DNA from: Gymnorhina tibicen
Taxonomy: Eukaryota > Chordata > Aves > Passeriformes > Artamidae
Direction of reading: 5' to 3'
Assembly: GCA_013399875.1 (NCBI GenBank)
Contig: VXAZ01007995.1
Location: 2,459,486 to 2,523,485, forward strand
Length of the DNA: 64,000 nucleotides
In this document: positions 61,439 to 64,000 of the stretch, piece after piece
How positions within the stretch are numbered: position 1 is the first letter of the stretch
Layout: each line of letters starts with the position of its first letter
Position numbers and translations under genes: made by a program
Notes under the pieces: model-generated
The model's database searches: none
Told to the model about the DNA's origin: nothing
Seen by the model: the letters and a program-made list of their open reading frames with translations, nothing else

Positions 61439-61525
61439 ATGTCCCTGCTCATTGCAGGGGGCTGGACCAGATGACCTTTAAAAGGTCCCTTCCAACCCAG
61501 GCTAGTCTATGATTCTATGATTCCA
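61439..61525 (+). mobile_element. CR1 retrotransposon 3' end with terminal repeat
   Basis: Best CR1 match in the window: 'gatgtccctgctcattgcaggggg', 'ctggaccagatgacctttaaaaggtcccttccaaccca', then 'tctatgattctatgattcc', the 8-bp tail repeat typical of bird CR1. 5'-truncated, no coding sequence. This is the strongest evidence in the window for an avian genome. Confidence 0.93.
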
Positions 61526-61809
61526 TGTTTACAGAAGTGCTTTATTAATTTTGCCATGCAAAATGCAGAGTTGATCATTATATGAAAAGCGCCATTTGAA
61601 GGAGACGTCCGGTTGGACCAAGAGAAGGAGCAGTTTGTGAGGTGTTGCCACTGTTTCCTCTCTTAGTCCGGGGTACCCCAGACCCAAAAACATTGTGGGA
61701 TTCCCATTTAGGCCTGGAGGAACCCCCCATGGCCTACAAGGAATGAGAGGTGGCGCAACTTCATGTTTTACTATGAAGAACAGAAGATGCTCACGAAAAA
61801 TAACGCACT

Positions 61810-61829
61810 GGTGCCAAGATCTTGGCACC
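61810..61829. repeat. Perfect 20-nt palindrome without spacer
   Basis: GGTGCCAAGATCTTGGCACC is its own reverse complement. It lies in a single-copy-looking stretch just after the CR1 tail. Confidence 0.9.
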
Positions 61830-62369
61830 TTGTGGAAGATCCTGTCACCACCCAAGTGATTTTCCCGTACAACAAAAGTCTGGGGAAAGTTGCCAACGCC
61901 TGTTATACTGAACAATGTAATATATGCACTTTTTTTTCTCACTGCAAACATTTCTGTGTAATGCGAGATGCCGATCTGTCTGAAAGCTATTGATGGGTTC
62001 TGCGCCGTCTCATGGGAGCGCAGGGGGAAGAGCGAAGCAGTATTTTTTAAGTGATATAGTCATATAATATCTTTGTTTAAAAACATAAAAATCTAACTGC
62101 CTTAACACTCCACCACATAATTCCGCAGGACATGTGAAACGCGGCACGCTGCAGCACTTAGTCTGTGAAGGATTCCCTTGTCACTGTCAAAATTGTTTTA
62201 GAAGTCTAAATTAATGCATAGCACTGCATTTATTAAAATGTGAAATAATCATAAATTTTTCATTCTTTGTACACTTAAGCTAATTTTCACATAAATGAAG
62301 CACTTGGCAGTTGAAATTCCACATATGGCTGACAGTGATGTTTGATGTCAGAACAATGCCCTGAGCTCC

Positions 62370-62377
62370 ATGCAAAT
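62370..62377 (+). promoter_or_regulatory. Octamer (POU-type) motif ATGCAAAT
   Basis: Exact ATGCAAAT next to TAATTATT (about 62389) inside an AT-rich, conserved-looking block. The motif is known as an Oct/POU site, but one 8-mer alone is weak evidence of function. Confidence 0.2.
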
Positions 62378-62711
62378 TAAACATTTTTTAATTATTCGGG
62401 ATATCCATTCTTCTTTTATAGTGTGTCTAAGCAGAATATTAAAAGGAATTTTAAGTGTAATGTATTGTCAGCAGCTGACTCCATCAGCCAGGGTGAATCC
62501 TCTTGCCTCTTCTGCTGCTGAAAGGGAAGTGATCCAAAGTAAAAATTTAAAAAGCACAAGAGAAAGTAAAACTTTTCTTAAGCTTCAGACACTGTCTGGC
62601 TTAAGGGGAACAGACTGAGCCTTCCCTTCCAGCAGTGACCTTTACGGGCACAGGACAGAGCAGAGGAGGCTCTCCAGGGCAGGGAGCCGAGCCAGAGGCA
62701 CATGTTGCTTT

Positions 62712-62753
62712 TGGAATGGGAGCTCTGGAACGGGAACTCTGGAATGGGAACTC
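62712..62753. repeat. 14-bp tandem repeat, three copies
   Basis: TGGAATGGGAGCTC, TGGAACGGGAACTC and TGGAATGGGAACTC follow each other without gaps; a partial GAGCTC follows. Confidence 0.9.
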
Positions 62754-64000
62754 GAGCTCTCACTGTTGCTTCCCAGGCACCAGGTTTCAGTTCCCTGTGA
62801 CACAACCACTGGGTTTCCATGACAGTGGTGATGTCATTGCTCGGGCAATTCCGCGGTTGGCAGTAATTGCAATCCCAACCACGCTCCTGGCATGCTGGCC
62901 AAAGGGCTGGGGTGATCTGGGGCTGTGCGTTTTTCTCACTGTTTTACAGAGATGTTTGAGAGATAAAGACCTGGCCATCCCTGAGTTTCGGTTTCTCCTT
63001 TGGCACTGTCTTATTATGTGATCAGCGTCTTTATGCCAGATCTTTTTACAGCTGACTAAAGGCGAAGAACTGGACCCCAAATTTCATGGGTGTGCTTAGG
63101 TGTCTTTAGTTTCCTTTAAGAAAAGGAAAAAAATTCTTAAAAAGCATCTTAAAAATGCCTCTTCCCATGTCAGTTTAAAAACGTTTAAATATTAACTGAA
63201 GAAAAAAAAAAGAAATCCAGCCTGGTATCTCTAGGGCATTGAAGGGTACCCCAGCCCTTCTCTCCCCCTGAGACTGAGGGATGTTGGCCTGAGCTCCCAG
63301 TTAAATATCAGATTTCTAAATAACAGAGGCACTTTTAGGAGACAAAAATAAACAAAGCCTACTTGGCTCCAGTTTAGGCAAATGAAAAGTTTTTCTTAAC
63401 TTTGGCTCAGTGCTACCACACCAACTGGAGTGGAGAGACTTTCTCAAAAGTGGGATAATGCATATCCCAGGGTCTCTTGTGCAGATGATTTGGGTCTAAT
63501 CTGTGTAGTGATCTGAAGTCCTAAGACAGTACAAGCAATAGTCCATTCTTTGTCACATCTGTTGTCATAGGATTGCTTATGAACACTGACTATTGTTTAG
63601 GAGCATTGCTTTGCTAGGCTGCTCAGAATTTATTTGCACTTTTAGTAGCACTTGTGATTATTTTTAAACGTGAGTACATTGATCTTAAGAAGCTGGAAGC
63701 AAACCAACATGTAGTAAGTGAGGAATTATGGTCTTTGATTATCAGTTCTTCAAAAAAAGAAAAATTTTAGTTTGAAAGAGAAAAAAATCACCCCCAGTGG
63801 AAATTAAAAGGGATGTTCCAAAATGCCAAGGAAGTTTTGCTGAATTTCAGAAGAAGCCATTGATTCTGCCCTGTATTTATTTAATAGTGGATGACTTGAA
63901 AAATTAATCAGGCTTTTACTTTCCTTAGGTTTACTTTTCCTTTTGTGTAAAAGCAAGACCTTTTTGCTAACTATAACCTGTGTAAAACTTTGCCATCCTG

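Larger units (their letters stand above)
61526..64000. other. Gene-free span to the window end
   Basis: Contains a perfect 20-nt palindrome (61810-61829), a conserved-looking AT-rich segment with an octamer motif (about 62090-62470), a 14-bp triple repeat (62712-62753) and ordinary AT-rich sequence. No exon recognised. The window ends inside non-coding DNA. Confidence 0.55.

Noticed and set aside
61763..61993. 76-codon frame near the last CR1 copy
   Set aside because: The first half looks protein-like, but I recognise no family, and the opposite strand is also open over the same bases.
24970..64000. AGBL4 exons
   Set aside because: Looked for segments of the zinc-carboxypeptidase domain and the basic C-terminus on the + strand and saw none.

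Overview
This is vertebrate nuclear DNA, almost certainly from a bird. The window is AT-rich with long introns. It carries several CR1 non-LTR retrotransposon 3' ends of the avian type, one ending in the diagnostic ATTCTATGATTCT-like tail, plus two compact LTR-like elements. There are no operons, tRNAs or CRISPR arrays. One protein-coding gene is recognisable: BEND5 (BEN-domain-containing protein 5, a nuclear BEN-solo DNA-binding protein), on the + strand. Five coding exons, from 7847 to the stop codon at 24969, join in a single open frame with correct GT-AG boundaries and matching phases. They give the C-terminal 344 residues. The first coding exon, about 76 residues judged from the family's usual length of about 420, is not in the window and should lie upstream.

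Layout. 1-7846 is the 3' part of BEND5 intron 1. It holds a 571-base uninterrupted A homopolymer (2125-2695) and a 59-codon reading frame flanked by splice-like signals (809-988). 7847-24969 holds BEND5 coding exons 2-6 and introns 2-5. Two AATAAA hexamers sit at or just after the stop codon, and more lie further on. From about 25 kb to 64 kb I find no convincing protein-coding exon. This stretch contains three CR1 remnants (26261-26399, 58240-58326, 61439-61525), a possible older one (about 32490-32640), two LTR-like elements of opposite orientation (50995-51357 + and 52703-53402 -), a GC/CpG-rich stretch (about 43430-45060), low-complexity tracts, small tandem repeats, several unusually perfect palindromes and hairpins, and AT-rich stretches that look like conserved non-coding DNA.

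Context. In mammals BEND5 lies inside an intron of the very large gene AGBL4 (tubulin deglutamylase CCP6). If that arrangement holds here, the gene-poor 39 kb downstream of BEND5 would be AGBL4 intron, but I could not identify any AGBL4 exon on either strand. No gene besides BEND5 can be supported with confidence. The most unusual direct observations are the giant poly(A) run, the very short putative BEND5 3' UTR, the perfect hairpin at 34609-34650, and the palindrome-embedded polyadenylation signal of the first LTR.
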